From CAXBNB01 sp040151475 (lineage in GTDB: Bacteria > Bacteroidota > Bacteroidia > Cytophagales > Cyclobacteriaceae), in NCBI RefSeq assembly GCF_040151475.1, contig NZ_JBDKWG010000121.1, positions 75,685-139,684 of the forward strand: 64,000 nt of DNA, written 5' to 3'. The position numbers were made by a program, and so were the translations under genes. Positions 63,411 through 64,000 of the stretch are shown piece after piece (position 1 is the first letter of the stretch; every line of letters starts with the position of its first letter). The notes beneath the pieces are model-generated. The model did no database searches. It was not told the DNA's origin and was given only the letters and a program-made list of their open reading frames with translations.

Positions 63411-63842
63411 TCAATACTCTTTTGTTAAAAAGTACAGTGCTCTTTTTTTAATAACAAAATGACGAAGTACATCGACTAAAATGAAAACTAGAAATACCGA
63501 TATCAGGAGGATTCCAGCAATCGGGTGATTGGCGAAAATGGCGAGCCATCCACCTCCCCATAACAGTAGAGTACCTGCTAAAAAGACTATAAACTTGGTA
63601 AAGGATAAATATGATTTGATGTAGTATTTATCCTCCTCTACATTGCTGTCTGTAATATGATGGACATAAGTTTTCTTTGTATTTCTCACTCCAAGGTCTA
63701 TTTGATTTAGACCATTGCGCAATGGTAGCGTTTTGCTTTCCCCTTCTTTTATAACGTCTATAAAAGAGCCGTTTGCGTACAGGAAAATGTCAGGTGGAAA
63801 AATACCTTTTATTTTCAGAAATTCTATATTGAGTAGCACCAT
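63411..63842 (-). CDS. Hypothetical membrane protein
   Basis: Taken from the internal ATG at 63842 (MVLLNIEFLKIKG) as a 143-residue protein; an upstream ATG at 63947 adds 35 residues that look non-coding. The N-terminal half is a small beta domain (PPDIFLYANGSFIDVIKEGESKTLPL, LNQIDLGVRNTKKTYVHHI) and the C-terminal half has two membrane helices (FIVFLAGTLLLWGGGWLAIFA, IAGILLISVFLVFILVDVL). I recognise no family. It converges with the DUF1801 gene. Confidence 0.6.
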   Translation of the reverse strand: MVLLNIEFLKIKGIFPPDIFLYANGSFIDVIKEGESKTLPLRNGLNQIDLGVRNTKKTYVHHITDSNVEEDKYYIKSYLSFTKFIVFLAGTLLLWGGGWLAIFANHPIAGILLISVFLVFILVDVLRHFVIKKRALYFLTKEY

Positions 63843-64000
63843 ATTTTTTATATAAAAGTAATACTGACATCCGACTAATCTGTGATTGTTGGAAAACAGT
63901 TGTTTTATAGTCGAATTAAGGTGGTTTTGATAAGTTTTGAAAAACACCCCCTTGTTGATTGCAGAACATATCGAGTTGGATTATCCTAATTTTTCTTTCT

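Noticed and set aside
1..64000. tRNA, rRNA or riboswitch genes
   Set aside because: Reading both strands I saw no convincing cloverleaf, rRNA signature or known riboswitch core; a covariance search would be needed to exclude small ones.

Overview
The window is chromosomal DNA from a member of the Bacteroidota, most likely a marine or soil gliding bacterium near the Cytophagales; the genus cannot be fixed from sequence alone. Evidence: AT-rich DNA, TAnnTTTG-type -7 promoter elements, type IX secretion (T9SS) components and sorting tails, SusC/SusD outer-membrane uptake proteins with FecI/FecR regulators, BlaI/M56 regulators and a secreted sulfatase.

Layout. 0-13.3 kb: a T9SS surface module made of the 3' part of a giant Calx-beta/cadherin adhesin, a PorP/SprF partner and an OmpA-like protein, closed by a strong terminator. 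13.4-21.97 kb: an O-antigen ligase/TPR membrane protein, an aldehyde dehydrogenase plus acetolactate-synthase-like pair on the minus strand, an ArsR regulator, a sterol-desaturase-type hydroxylase, the T9SS plug protein and a scramblase-like protein. 22.0-29.4 kb: a BlaI regulator with a BlaR1-like M56 protease fused to an amidase-like domain, an ECF sigma factor with a membrane-anchored beta-barrel partner, an LVIVD-repeat lipoprotein and a sulfatase. 29.5-30.6 kb: an ISAs1-family insertion sequence with a frameshifted transposase and a 10-bp target duplication. 31.0-35.9 kb: small accessory genes, including DinB, a recombinase relic, an agmatine-deiminase pair flanked by palindromes, an ArsR-SRPBCC-DoxX-YdeI operon and a lipoprotein.

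36.0-60.8 kb: a co-directional polysaccharide utilization locus of about 25 kb. FecI and FecR come first, then a SusC with an N-terminal signalling (STN) domain and SusD. Secreted proteins follow: an FG-GAP/UnbV protein, a PIG-L deacetylase, a DUF4832-like protein, a DadA-like oxidase, a GH20 hexosaminidase, an FG-GAP protein, a PL11 rhamnogalacturonan lyase, a GH-like protein, an amidohydrolase, a lyase-like lipoprotein and a double alpha/beta-hydrolase esterase. The set suggests a glycan carrying rhamnose/uronic acid, N-acetylated amino sugars and ester groups.

60.9-64 kb: an accessory segment built around a REP-associated tyrosine transposase (RAYT, HUH family) and a family of small palindromes with an invariant TTGT loop, an upstream GCC tag and covarying stems. 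Ten copies lie in the window. Two partial gene duplications (the RAYT 3' end and a DUF1801 5' end) each begin exactly at such a palindrome. This RAYT/palindrome system, the M56-amidase fusion and the composition of the utilization locus are the items most worth following. I found no rRNA, tRNA or CRISPR array.
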